Shown here: one piece after another, positions 45,631 through 58,300 of the stretch
Layout of the letters: each line of letters opens with the position of its first letter
Position numbering within the stretch: position 1 is the stretch's first letter
Assembly: GCF_000002075.1 (NCBI RefSeq)
Contig: NW_004798155.1
Coordinates: forward strand, 90,301 to 154,300
DNA from: Aplysia californica
Lineage: Eukaryota > Mollusca > Gastropoda > Aplysiida > Aplysiidae
DNA: 64,000 nucleotides
Reading direction: 5' to 3'
The notes under the pieces: model-generated
What the model saw: only the letters and a program-made list of their open reading frames with translations
What the model was told of the DNA's origin: nothing
The model's database searches: none
Program-made: the position numbers and the translations under genes

Positions 45631-47085
45631 GAAGTGACTATTCGGACTCTAGTCCGATTATAATGAAAAAATGTTATTCGGACGAAAGTGGCTATTCTCA
45701 CCCGCCCGGAAGTTCTCGCAAGATCAACTCCTCCCCTCTTCTCTCTCTCTCTGTCTCTTTCTGAATGAAAGTGGCTATTCTCACCCGCCCGGAAGTTCTC
45801 GCAAGATCAACTCCTCCCCTCTTCTCTCTCTCTCTTCTCTTTCTGAATACTGTCTATCGCTGTGGACGATCAAATTAACCAAAACAAAGTTAAAATATGA
45901 TGTTAAAACACAAAAGTAAATTAATTTGGTTGTCTACAAAGGTGCTACGGCTATTTAACTTTTCGAATCGAGCCGAACTACGCGGGTCGCCATTTTGTTT
46001 TGCCCGGAAATTCTCGCGCTACTCCTCTCTCTCCTCTCTTTCTCTCTCTCTCTCCACTGCCCACAGACAAAATTGTACGCTTTTAGTAGGCTACAGTTGT
46101 AATGGAACGTTTGTTCACGGCACAGAATTCTACAATTTTTCTGTTATCACAGTGTAGAATTCTGTGGTTTAGGGTGAACGCGCACCAGGTGAGAATAGCC
46201 ACAAGACTCGCCTGCACTATTCTCACTCCGGGTGAGAATAGAGGTGGCCTATTCGGACTCTGACTCTTGTCCAGCATGACATCACTTCCGACTTCCTATG
46301 ACTCGTGAATCCGGCTTCCTGTCCTGCCTCACTCGTGACTCGCCTCAGGCTGGGTAGAGACCGGGATCACTTCGGGCAAAAAGGCGTTTTGTGCAGGAGC
46401 CGAGTTTTAATCTTATGATGAATTTGAGGCCGGCCTGAAAAGTTATAGCGCTTTTAGATAATAAATGTTTATTTGTCAAGAGGTCATCAGAAGCAATTAA
46501 AGATGGCTCGTTAGCGTGTGTCGGGGTCGGATGGGCAGCCTGCACACGTGTGGCTGTGTGCGTGTCGGGGAGGGGGTGGGGGGGCACTATCGGTCCGGGT
46601 GTTGAACGTCGCATACGCGTCAGTCTTTTTCCCCCCAGCAACTGATCATTATTACAATTACAATAATAAGTTAATCTTGACGTAGATCTACGTAATGAAT
46701 TGTGCGCTGGTCTTGGAATCAAAAGTTGCCGTATGCTCAGCTCTACACAGCAACACAACTTTTTCTTGGTAAACAATCGATATGACACAGGCTTGTGTAT
46801 TTGAACGAATCGGTCTTTTTTTTTTTACCCAGCTCATAATATGCAGGTGCCAGGTGGTCTGCTAATCTTCAATTTTACCTTTTTCTACAACAAAGAAAGT
46901 GGGAAACATGGGGGGGGGGGGGCGTATCAATGAGGCGGCGGGCATCGGATCGGCAGAAAAGGTGTGGGGGAAACTAAAAAATGGCGGAAAATTGGAAGCA
47001 CTGAATGTTAGATCTATAGAACGAAGACACTTCCTTTTTTCCGGACCCGAGTCCGAATAACATTTTTTCATATTCGGACTTGAGT
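45631..47085. mobile_element. Nested remnants with TTCGGACTC and TTCTCACCC palindromic ends
   Basis: GAAGTGACTATTCGGACTC and AGTCCGA lie at 45631-45657, and GAAAGTGGCTATTCTCACCC at 45684. A direct 85-base duplication spans 45684-45850. The inverse end, GTGAGAATAGCCACAAG, is at 46190-46206, with further palindromes at 46219-46241. ACCCGAGTCCGAATAAC and ATATTCGGACTTGAGTC lie at 47040-47085. These look like two related nonautonomous elements, one inside the other. Confidence 0.5.
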
Positions 47086-47639
47086 CAAGGTGTCTAGTAA
47101 ACGTTTTATCCAGTAATTGTGAATAAATAGTAAACGTTTTATCCAGTAATTGTGAATAAACTGTGCTCGTCTAGAAGATTGTGCTGATTGTGGAATAATG
47201 CTCTACCCACCACCGTCGCTGTCAAAAGTAGGCTGAGCTGGCTTAGAAGCTGAAGTCAACAAAGTTGTGTCTAAAAACACCATGCCCCAGTCAAGCCCAT
47301 GACTATGATCAATCATTATCAGCCATGGCAGGTAGGCCTACACCCATAGAAATATATCTCTAATAATTATTAGTGACAATACAATGTTTCCTCACCAGCG
47401 GTCATACAGAAATTTTAACATTCGGGACTCGAGTCCGATTAGAGAAAAATTAGATCTTTACTCGGGCTCTGAATTGAGTCCAGCAGGACGTCCGTTCCAA
47501 CTTCCGACCCATGTTCCTAAATATTTCCAGCCTTATATGAAAATTGTTTCGATTTTAGTGTGGTAACAATCGAGATGTGAGCTTTGGTGAATTAATTTTG
47601 AATTTGCTTGAGTGGCAGCTGAAGCTTTCTTTACTATCG

Positions 47640-47885
47640 ATTTTAGGACCACCAAGGGATCTTTGAGGTGCACAGCTTGCACACTCAACCTTCGGGATTT
47701 TTTTCACCGTTATCCAAGAGGGCTAGGTGTTTGATTTTATCTACCCCTAAGATCAGGGGTGTGGCTGAAAAACAGCAGTAAGAAGAGCCAGGATTAATAG
47801 TAGATAGAGTCAAGAGCCCAGAAGGTGGAGAAGAAGAAAGCAGAGTGATGAACATGACTACTACCACTACTAGAGAGCAGAACTG
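47640..47885 (-). repeat. Partial minus copy of the long tRNA-headed SINE
   Basis: Matches the middle of 39003-39525 (GACCACCAAGGGATCTTTGA on the plus strand; ATCAGGGGTGTGGCTGAAAA). Neither the head nor the tail is clear. Confidence 0.65.
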
Positions 47886-48398
47886 GAGGTGACATTAATT
47901 TAACCCTTTCTCTACCTCACCAATAAGAGATTGATGAAAGCAATATATATATACCATTGACTAAGTAAAATGTTCCGAAAAAGAGAGCAATGTACCTAGG
48001 ATGAACAATGTAAGTCTTGGCATTTTTTGTTTTGTTTTGTTCCATTTTTATTATGATGATTCATGGGCCGAAATCTTTTAAAGACTCGCAGACCCAAGGC
48101 ATTACAATACAATGCACGCACTTTACCGGGGGGCTCTGAATATTTATATAAATATATATTTTTTAATTCGAACTTGAAGTGCCAAACCTGTTACGACTAA
48201 ATTTCTCTCTGATAGTTGATAGCTCTAGCCAAACAAGATTCGGAAAATGACCTTACGATTTCTTGTGTTCAAATCTAGTCTCTCTTTTTTATTTTATCTC
48301 ATCTCGTCTTCCCCTTTCTAAGTCTAATGTCCATCTCCCTTTATATCAACTTTACGCTTCTTTTGTATCTGTTGACATTTTTTTGTTGTAAATTGCAG

Positions 48399-49298
48399 AG
48401 AAACGGGTGTTTCATCTGTCCAAGAATGGATGCTGAGGAAGTTTATGTGTACAATCCTTTCCAAGGAATTGAGATTGGAAGGTGAGTCGATCTATTCAGT
48501 TCATCTAGCTCAAACACAAACGTTTCTAGTGTACAACATTTATTTCACTGAGGACTGACTTTAGATAACTTGGGGATGGGGGCAGCTTTTAAGATTGATG
48601 ATTTTGGGTCAAATAGTGGGTGGTACCTGGGTTGTTCATGTCTGAACCTGAAAGGAGCTTTGAGAATGTTTGAAGAACGCTTGATAATTTATCTTTCAAA
48701 ACAGTCGGGTAGTGCAGAAACTATAATCAGTTATTAGCTATGATATGTGTAGTTTGGGGTTGGGTTGTTTTTTTCAAACCATTCTGACAGTAAATATTCA
48801 TCTTGGTCGTATTTGATTTTATTTCTTTTTTCTCAAATGTTGTTATTATTTTAATACAGTGAGTAATACATGTGGAACAATTCTCTTAAGCTGCTGGTCC
48901 TCTATTCTTTTTAACTATTAAACTCCTTTTTTGAAGCTTCAGAATGCAACACGACATGTTAAATCTTAGTGTTAGTAAAAGTTCCTCCTTCTGCAACTTG
49001 TGAAATGTCTTTTGCATATTTCCCAGGAGAACGGGTATTTCAATTCACAAAGTCAAAAATGTGAAAAATGGCATGGACAACATAGATGATTACTTCACAG
49101 ACTCTGGTAATAATATAGAATTTTATTATTTTGTTAATAATAGTGTTTGTAGAGCCTTATTTAACTCCAGCGTATCATCAGTTTGCTGTGAATGTGTGTA
49201 ACATGCTGAGTTTCTGTTCTCAAATGTTAATAATTGCTTTTTTTGTCCTAGTAATGAAACGGTGCTGCATTTAAGAGAATATCTCCTGCTGACCTCTT

Positions 49299-49353
<55 letters not shown>

Positions 49354-52300
49354 TTCTCTCTCTCTCAGTGTGGATTGGGTTATATAATTTTGTGTGGGAG
49401 CAAGTTCTGTTAACACAGAATGTTTCAAATGTAGACACTTAAAAGTTATACTGAAATCTTTTCCCATCAGTTATATTAAAGCTCTCTTTTAGTGTTCTGT
49501 CAAGTCTGTTTCTTTTTGTCATTAAAAAAATTTCAAGCAAAGAATATAGTGTGATGTTAAAGTTGAAATTTTTTTTTGAAATTTAGAGGGGTGGGGTTTC
49601 TTTTCCTTAAAAAAAAAAAAATCTAAGTTTGCTATTTTCTTTTGTAATTTTCAAGTTTGCGAGTATTTTCTTTTTATTATGCCAAGGTGGTATTATCAAA
49701 ATAAGTATTTTAATATCCTTTGTCATTGCAATGTTTACATCTCTAATACTTATGATAACTTTTTTAATGAACTGTACCCACAACTTTAAAAAAAAAACTT
49801 CTGGAATCCCAGAGGCGGACCAGACTCTTGACGTGACCCAACAAGTGCCCCTGACCTCAGTGGAGAACACCAAAGTGTCGCCGCACAAAAATGTCAAGGA
49901 TGTTGTCTTGGCGCCAGCTCAAACTGGAACTACCAAGCGAGGCGGTGCGGTCAAAAATGTTAAGCAGCCGACAACGGCAAGAAAAAGTGAAGGGGCACCG
50001 TCCAAGGTTTGTTTTGGTGCGGGCTTGCCAACTGTCCCGAATTTCCTCTGGGAATTTGAGAGAAGTTTTGTGTATAGTTGCGTAATCTGATATGTCATGA
50101 CACTGGGTATTCCTGGCTTGGTTTTCCAAAAGTTTGCAAGCCTTTGAATACTTTGATGCATGTTTTAGCGTTTGAGTAAAGAGAAGCACATTGCGGGGGG
50201 GGGGGGGGGGGGTTACTTTACGCTTACCCGCATCAAGATGCCAGTGATCATATTTTATTAGTGTATGTTTTAACAAACTTAGTTGAGGAGGGCTACTGAA
50301 AGGTCGTTCTTCTTCCCTGACCTGATGTAAATATCTGTCTTCCCCAAAGCCCTGTTATATTGCAATCATGTTAAAAAATAATCTTTAGCTTTTCAGCAGA
50401 AAAAAAGCAACCCTTTTTCTCCTGTGTTTTCCAGAGCCCAGCTATGGAGGTGCCAGTGAATCCTTTCGACTGGAATCCTAGAGTTGGAAGGTCAGTTGGG
50501 AACTATAGATTAGAGGCCTCTGGGTCTCTTATTGCCAGCATGACGTGGGTAGTAGAGCAGTTGTTCAGTAGTGCTGTACGGTACTCATTATCTTTATTTT
50601 ACAACTCGTGAGTGCTCGATGCCAAGCTTGCTACTACTTGAGTGCTCTCTGTTCAAGCCAAAGGATGCTACTAGCTGCTCTGTTTCCACTCATCCCACCA
50701 CCCCAACCCCATCTTCTACACTGCACTGCCGCAGAAAGGCACTCGACACACTGACGTAAATGTCAAAAAAAGAGGGGGGGGGGGTCCCGCTATGAAAGCG
50801 GCAGGCTTGCTCTGCAGAATTTCTCTCAAAGACAGGAGATGAAGACTGCTGAAAACACTGCGATGAAGCACTGATGGTGCGATGCTGCTCAAGCAGCTCT
50901 GTTTCAATCGATGACAATGCTATTTGAGCTAGGTGCCACTCACGAGTAACAAATACTTGAACGTGATATTTTGTTTGGTTGTTTTTTTTTCTTACCTATT
51001 TATAAATTTTGTCTGGGTTGTTGTTTTTTTCCATTATCCCTTCATAGTTTGTTTCATTTCCTTTTCTCAAGAATGCCAAGCAATGTTAGTGGCATCAAAT
51101 TGGATGTGCCCTTGAGAAAAACACTGACCTTTGCTGGAAAACAGGCTCTTTTAGAAATTTGTTCCTATTTTTTTAAAAATTTGTTTGTTTCCTTTAGCAT
51201 GAACAGAGTTTTTCTTTGCAGTATGAATGTGTATAGTTGGTGCCGTTAAAAAATTAATTGTCGAAAAGAAAAATATGTTGTGTTTATTTCTTGTTTTCTT
51301 TCTTTCCTTCGGTGTGTGCAGGAGAACAGGCCGAGATCTTCTGGCCGGCAAAAACGTCAGTAGGGTGGAAAACTTCAGCCAACTTCAATCAGATAATGGT
51401 ATGTTGAAACCAAACATTGTAGCAGCAATGTTACCTCACAACAGCAATGTTACTTCACAGCAGTAGAAAAGTTAATCATGCTCAGATTAATTTCTCCTAT
51501 AGATTCTAGATACAATGAGCTATTAACTTTGATGTATTTTTGGTATTTAGTTCGGTGGTCACTGGGGTGTGTCTGAGCAAAACACGATAAACCTTTTTCA
51601 AAAAACAGGGTGCTGCACATTGGCAACCAGCAGTGGCATGTTTGTAGTATTTCTGTATGTTTGAATATGTATACATGTATTTATGTACTGTCTTTATGTA
51701 GGTATGGTATATCATCATATGTTAAGCCATTGTAATTTAAAATGTCCCCACAGGTATCAATAAAAGAGGAATATTATATTCAAAAATTTATTTTTAAGTT
51801 TTGTGAAAAATTTGTTTTAAAAAACTTAAGCAGATGGGTGACAGGTACAGACCAGGATAGCACAGGTTTTTTATGAGCATCTGAGCAGAGAAATGAGAGA
51901 CGAACCAGCTGATTAAATTGAATCTGTATGAACTCCCCAACTATTAGATATCAGCAGTTTGTTTCCTCTCATTTGTTTCCAACCAGAGTCCACCATGTCC
52001 CCACAACTTACGCCCGAGACGTCGTCTATCAAGAATTCTTTGGTAAGTCTAGTGTGGGATCTAAGAGATCATCGCTTTCTACACAACAGCATATTAACTT
52101 TTTTCTACGGCCTTTTGTAATGATCCCAAAGCTCTTTCTGTGCCAGATTTTTTTTTTGAAGATTCGGTTTGTTTGATGCTCTTTGTATTTGCTTTGTTTT
52201 GTTTTATGACTGCTGTGTGTGTGGGTGGTTGTTGGGGGCTCTGTTGTTTCAGCTTCTTTTTTCCTATGAAACATCTATCGTCCTTATCTCTCCTTCTTTT

Positions 52301-55300
52301 CTTCGTATATTACTCTCCAGTAACACCCCTAATCTTCGGCACTTGTGTGACCTATTTGTGTTGCAAGTGCTGTAAAACTCTTACTAAAAATCGAAACTAC
52401 CTTAGTTGTTGTGAAAAGAAGTAAATTTTTGTTACATTTCTATACACCGTTTTTATTTTTTAAATGTATGCTATTAGATAGTCTTGAAATGTTGGGGGGG
52501 GGGGGGGGGGGTGTCATTTAATACAAAAATATACTTTGGCTTTCAAGGACAACACAGTTCAAAATACATTCAACCATGGCCACATGGCCACCTGTATAAG
52601 GCAATTACCTGTACAGACTCCCATTTACCTCCATTTTCCCAATTAAATGTTTTTTGGGTTTTTTTACATTGTAGTGACACTGTAAGACAACCACTTGTTT
52701 AAAACGGCCACTTTTCTCCTCGACAGTGTGTGACCATCTCAGACAACTTTGACTGAGTTTATATTTCTCTATGTGTCGTAACTCCCCAGCGCTCTGGCTC
52801 ACCTGGAGAAACAAATCAACCAAACGCGTCTACCCTGCACAATTCTGGTTCTGTCCATCATTCTGATAGTCTCTCAAGCAAAGTACACAGACGAATGGAA
52901 GAAAGGGCGAGCAGCAACTCTGGAAAAACATCCAGCGCAAAGAAAAAAGTCTTAGACTCGGGCAGTGGAGAGTTAGCGTCCAGTGGCTCTGACACTGAAA
53001 CAAGAAAGGAAGTTAAAGCGACGACAGGAAGACGAAAATCAATGCGAAAGAATCATGCATTACCTGCATCTCATGACGACGAGGAAGGAAAAAGTAGTCC
53101 AGCCGATAGTCAGGAGGATAAAGATCAAGGTAGTCATGTGGACCGGCGAAGATCAGTGCGAAAGAATCAAGCATTGTCTGTATCTCATGACGACGAGGAA
53201 GGAAAAAGTAGTGCCACTGATAGTCAAGAAGATACAGATCAAGGAAGTCATGTGGACAGAAGAAGATCAAGGCGAAAGAATCAAGCATTGTCTGTATCTC
53301 ATGACGACGAGGAAGGAAAAAGTAGTGCCACTGATAGTCAAGGAGATACAGATCAAGGAAGTCATGTGGACAGAAAAAGATCAAGGCGAAAGAATCAAGT
53401 GTCGCCCGTCTCCCATGATGATCAAGGGGGGAAAAATAGTCCCCACGTTGATCAAGATCCAAATCAGGGTGGAGGTCATGGTGGAAAACTCGACAGCTCC
53501 AGGAAACAGTCAAAAATCACAAATGATGTTGGTCAGAAGAGAACAGAACTCGACAAAAGGCCCCACAGTGAGCACCTTGGAACTGAGCAGACGGAGGATT
53601 TGAATTTATCTCGAAAGGGGACTTTGAGAAAAGGTTTGAAAAAGCTTCAAGAAAAAAGTCCCAGTGAGGAAAGAAAGACAGGTAGTTCCAGTGACAGCTC
53701 GGAGAAGCTGAGTAAATCGGCGAATGTTTCCCTCAAACAACTGAAAGAGTCAAGTGGCCGAGACAGTTCTGCATGCGGTGCAGATCCTCCTTTGGAACAG
53801 GCTGTAGCCGAGCTGAGTAAAAATTTGAATAAATCCCAAAACGAGGGTGTAAGAAAGAGCTTAAAGAAAGTGAAAATAATCGCTGCTGGTGACAATGTTG
53901 AGACAATTCTCCATCTTAGTCGCATCAAACCCAGTCCTCAGAAGAGGACTGGAAATAATTCTGACCGAGACGACGACACAGAGCACGGGGCAACAGCAAG
54001 CGCAGAAACAGAACCACCAGAGTCGAAGGATGGAAGTACATCCGGTGATTCTTCGACATTGTTTAAAAGGCCGCCGTCTTCAGGCGGGGAAGAATCTGAA
54101 GGATTGACCGAGAATGGTGGGAAGACAAAGTCATCAAGAGGTGCTTCCAAGGTACGGGGTTTGAATACAAGTTCAAAGGTGAACGTCTCTCTGAAGTCTA
54201 AGCCTTCTGCTGTAGGGGAGTCTGAGGTGGTGATGAAGCGAGAAAAGTCTGTGCAGTCAGCCTCCCAAAGTGGCAGAAAGACAGATGGAAGTGGAAAAGA
54301 TCAGATGTCCAGTAGGGAAGATGGAAGCACAGCTGTGTCACAGGTAAACAAGTCTGAGAGATTTTGTTTGTCTGTTTTTGTGTATTTATTATTTTGTGTG
54401 TTTGTGAGGGGTTGTTTATTAGTGGCAATTTTTTTGAAATCCTGATTGGATTGGCATAAAATCAATTCTTTTTAAAGATTGAATTCTATTTTCATCAGTT
54501 GTACAGGACTATTTGTAAACGAACTGACAGTACACAGTTTTATTTGCAACATTTGTGTGACTTAATTTTAAATGACATCTCAGACGGGGCATTCTTGTAC
54601 TCGGATCGTTTGTGGAGTTTTCAAAACTCTCAACCCATTTGGCTTGGTCCTGTCAGAGACGGGTGTTAAATTCAGAAGTCCCACCTCTTAGATAAATTAA
54701 TAGTGTTGATTTGGGCATCAAACTCATACATTTATACACTCATTGCTGTCAGCCAGTACATACAAGTTATGTTTAATATGTTTTTGAGGATCTGAGTACA
54801 GAATTGTGTGTTTTTGCAATGCTTTTTCTTTGTTTTATAGCATTGCTCTTCACAGATTCACCACTGGTCTTTCAATACCGAATTTGCTAATAATAATGAA
54901 GCCCATTATAAGTCAATAGGGTTTGTGTCAATACATAACTGGAGATCTTTATTAAACATGTATCACTTCGTTTGCTGCTTTGAATAACTTGAATTTATTG
55001 ATTGCAGAAAAGTGTGTTTGTGGAGGGTTTGGAATTTGGGCCACTTGGCCAATGCACGCCATCTTGGCCTGCCGCACAGGTAGAGTCGGTTTTGTGGTTT
55101 TGAAAAGTTGGCAGCTATCCGCTATTATGTAAATGACCATTATCGTGTTGACATGCTTCTCTGACCTCAAACATAAACTAGTAAGTGTGGGTGGATGGCA
55201 GGTGCTCTGGTGTGGTTTACTCCTTCTGCCCTATAAAAAGTCTATCGTCTCTGTCTCCCCTCCTTTTTTTTGTGTTTGTTACTTCCTTGTTACACCTTCG

Positions 55301-58300
55301 GCATTTATATGACCTTATTCTGTTGCAAGTGCCGTAAAACTCTTACTGAAACTAAACTAGTAAGTTTTGTTCCTTTCTGCTTTCTCTCCTCTGCAGGAGA
55401 TCTCAGGTCTGGGTGGGAGTCTTTTGTCTCGTCCAGGCAGGAGTCTTTTGGACAAGTCTAAGGACACGACCACAACAGCCACGCTCAACTTTGGCGGTGA
55501 TGTGACCGGCTCTGTCACCAATGCCGAAAAGGCTTCTGCCAGTCACTTCTTTGGGATTAAAAAGAGGTATGCTGGAAGTATCATCATCAGCATTATCATC
55601 ATCATCATCATTGTTGAAAAAGCAGAGTAGAAATCTTGATTGATTTTGAGTCAGGAAGTATAGGTAACAAAATTTTAAAATATTTATTAAAATGGCTCAA
55701 CTTAGCAATGCTATCATCATCAACATCATCATCAAATACCAGACATCTTAAAGCTTGTTCGTTTGTCTTGCTTTCAATGAAAAATAATAACCGGAATAGT
55801 GGGTGGTTGGCGGGTGCTCTGGTGTGGTTTGCTTCTTCTTTCCTATCAAACATCTATCGTCTTTATCTCTTTTTCTTTTTTATGTTTGTTACTCTCTTGT
55901 AACACCTCTAATCTTCTGGTGCTCATATGACCTTATGCAGTTGCGAGCGCCGTAAAACCTCTACTAAAACAATATCTTGAATAGAAGTCCTGATATTTTA
56001 TTTAGTGCTGAAGGAGGTGCAGGTTGCCTGGTTTCAGAGGTGAAAGGTAGCAAGAAAATGGCCACCAAAGTTTAGTGATTTTCAAAGCTCAAGTGTCCTT
56101 GGAAATTGCAAATTAAAATTTTTTAAACTTTTGATCGACGTCTTTAACCACCCAGTTTCTTTCGATTTTCCCCAAAATGTCTTTGCCTTTGATGGCGAGG
56201 GTTTTTACTATAATAATATAGTGTAAAGGGCATAGAGCTTGCTGTCGAGTGGGGTTATGCGCTATACAAATGCTATTTATTATTATTATTATTATTACTA
56301 TATGAGCCTTGTGATGGCAAAGTGTTCAGTAAAATCCTCACAGAAATGTGTTGTTAAATAGGTATAAAAGATGTTGAGCCTAAAAAAGGAAATTCGAAGA
56401 AAAAATGTCCACTGGCCAGAAAAATGCCTGGTCTTTTTATAAATTCATTATTTTGACAAGCGCTGGATTTCACCACGATGACTCATATTTATATTTATTT
56501 TTTTATGTATGGCATTGATGTTTGACCACAATATGGATGTCTTTCTCAGGCTGTCATACTCTGTCGCTATAGCAGACGCCAGTAAAAACAAGACAGACAG
56601 ATCACAGAATGACATAGAGAAAAAGAAATCTGCCATCCCAGTCAGGTAAGTATTTAGAATGTTCTCAGTTTTTATTTGTTCTAGTACAATCAGTTTTCCA
56701 CTAAAGGAACAATATTTAATTAGCACGAATAAAAATATTTTTGTCCTCATTGAATTAAATTCATAAAATGATTTTTTCTATCTGTCTGTCTTCCTGATCC
56801 AGTTTCCTCAATGAGCCTCTGTGTTACTGTCTTCTCACATGAAACAAGTCTGGGGCCAGCTGATCGGATGTACTCAAATAAACATTTTGACATTTTAATT
56901 TTCTGTTTCTTTATATGTGGTATCGGTTGCATGTGCTCAAGAAATATTTTGTTAAAATCTATATTCTAATTGTCGAAAGACTCAGAAAAAAATTCATAAT
57001 ATAGGTATAATTGTCAAGAGAATTAACTAGCTTGGTTTTTTTCCCCCCTCTCCTGTAAAATTTTTCTTTGGACATAAAGGAATGACTCCACGCTGCAGTC
57101 AGTTATAGTTACTGAGATTTCCTTTGTTTCCAGACTTTAGGGACAACCTATGCATTCATCTAGTCTATCACATTTGTACAGGCCTCTTTCGTGTAGTGGT
57201 CAGGCGCTTAGCTGTCGCACGCAGGAGACCTGAGTTCAATTGCCGTGTAAAGAGAGTTTTATTGAGTATCTTGGTCTTTCTGCTGGGATGTTGTATCCCT
57301 CTCAGCCCGGGTTAGCCCTGACCGGCAGGGTCAGAAGCCCGCCTCATAAATGGGGTAAATTGTGTCAATTGAGGAAGGGGGGGGGGGGGGGGGGTAAAGC
57401 ACCATTTTATTTTTTACTTTAAGACTTGAGATACATCCTGTATATTCCAGAATTCTTTAACTTTTGTCCTTCCAACCCCAACAGGACCAGGGCCAATCTG
57501 TCCCAGAGCCAGCAAGACAAAACTCTCCTGTCTACCTTCGAGAGTTTCACCTTTGTTGACGTGGGAGGTCAAGACAACTTTGTCATTGTCGAGGCTGGTG
57601 ATGAAGAAGAAAGAAATGACGCTACAGAAAGGTCAAAGACGAAAGAGACGAGGAAACGTAAATCCTCGTCAAATACGCTGGATCAAGGGGCGTCTTCACC
57701 ATCTCCTCCAAAGTTGAGCAAGACAGATCTTTTGGCTTTGGGCTACAGCGCAGAGAAAATCGCAACCCTGGCAGCAGACGAGGAATCTGCCAAGGGCAAG
57801 AGGAAAGGAAAAGGAAAGGCTGTTCAAACTAGAAGTGCTGCCAAGAATGATGGACAGAAAGAGAAAGATATGGTGGTAATCAGTGCCGGCCAGGACTCCG
57901 AAAGTGTGCGGTCCGAGCCAAACACGGACATATCACCCAAAAGGTCTGGCGGGAGAGCAAAACTGAAAGATAAGAAACCGTCACAAACCAAGCCGTCACA
58001 GACTGACAGGAAATCCTCAGAAAGCAGTGATGAATCTGCGGAACTTCCTGCTGATCTGGACACGAGAAAAAAGGCAACTAAAAGATCAAGCAGAAAAAGG
58101 AAACAAGAAGCTGAAGAAAATGTGCCTTCTACTCGTGCTGCTTCAAAGCGAGAGAAAGACAGTCGTGAAGTATCTGAGGTCACGTTATCGTCGTCTAAGA
58201 TGTTGACTCTCTCGCGGACGGTCACGTCAAAAGACATCAGTTCTAGAGGGAGAGTGAGAAAAAAAGCAGCATCCAAAGAATATCCATTTTCTAAAACTTC

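Larger units (their letters stand above)
39771..48398. other. Divergent intergenic interval between HAUS3 and CENPC
   Basis: Both first coding exons start at acceptors, so the noncoding first exons and both promoters should lie somewhere in these 8.6 kb. No TATA or initiator could be assigned. Most of the interval is transposon-derived (separate entries). AGATCT-type simple repeats recur at 42785, 44495-44560 and 45310-45335. Confidence 0.55.

Noticed and set aside
49629-50090. ORF beginning with a hydrophobic stretch (possible membrane protein)
   Set aside because: The hydrophobic part is T-rich intron read through the acceptor at 49812. Only 49813-50006 is coding, as CENPC exon 3.
53013-53513. 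166-residue minus-strand ORF with FFCPHDFLDLYLLDYQWHYF repeats
   Set aside because: Antisense shadow of the 38-residue CENP-C repeats; its regularity comes from the coding repeat.
54985-55080. Possible extra CENPC exon (TTGATTGCAG followed by open sequence)
   Set aside because: The same sequence recurs at 60915-61040, so it is a dispersed repeat. CENPC exons 7 and 8 join in phase 0 without it.
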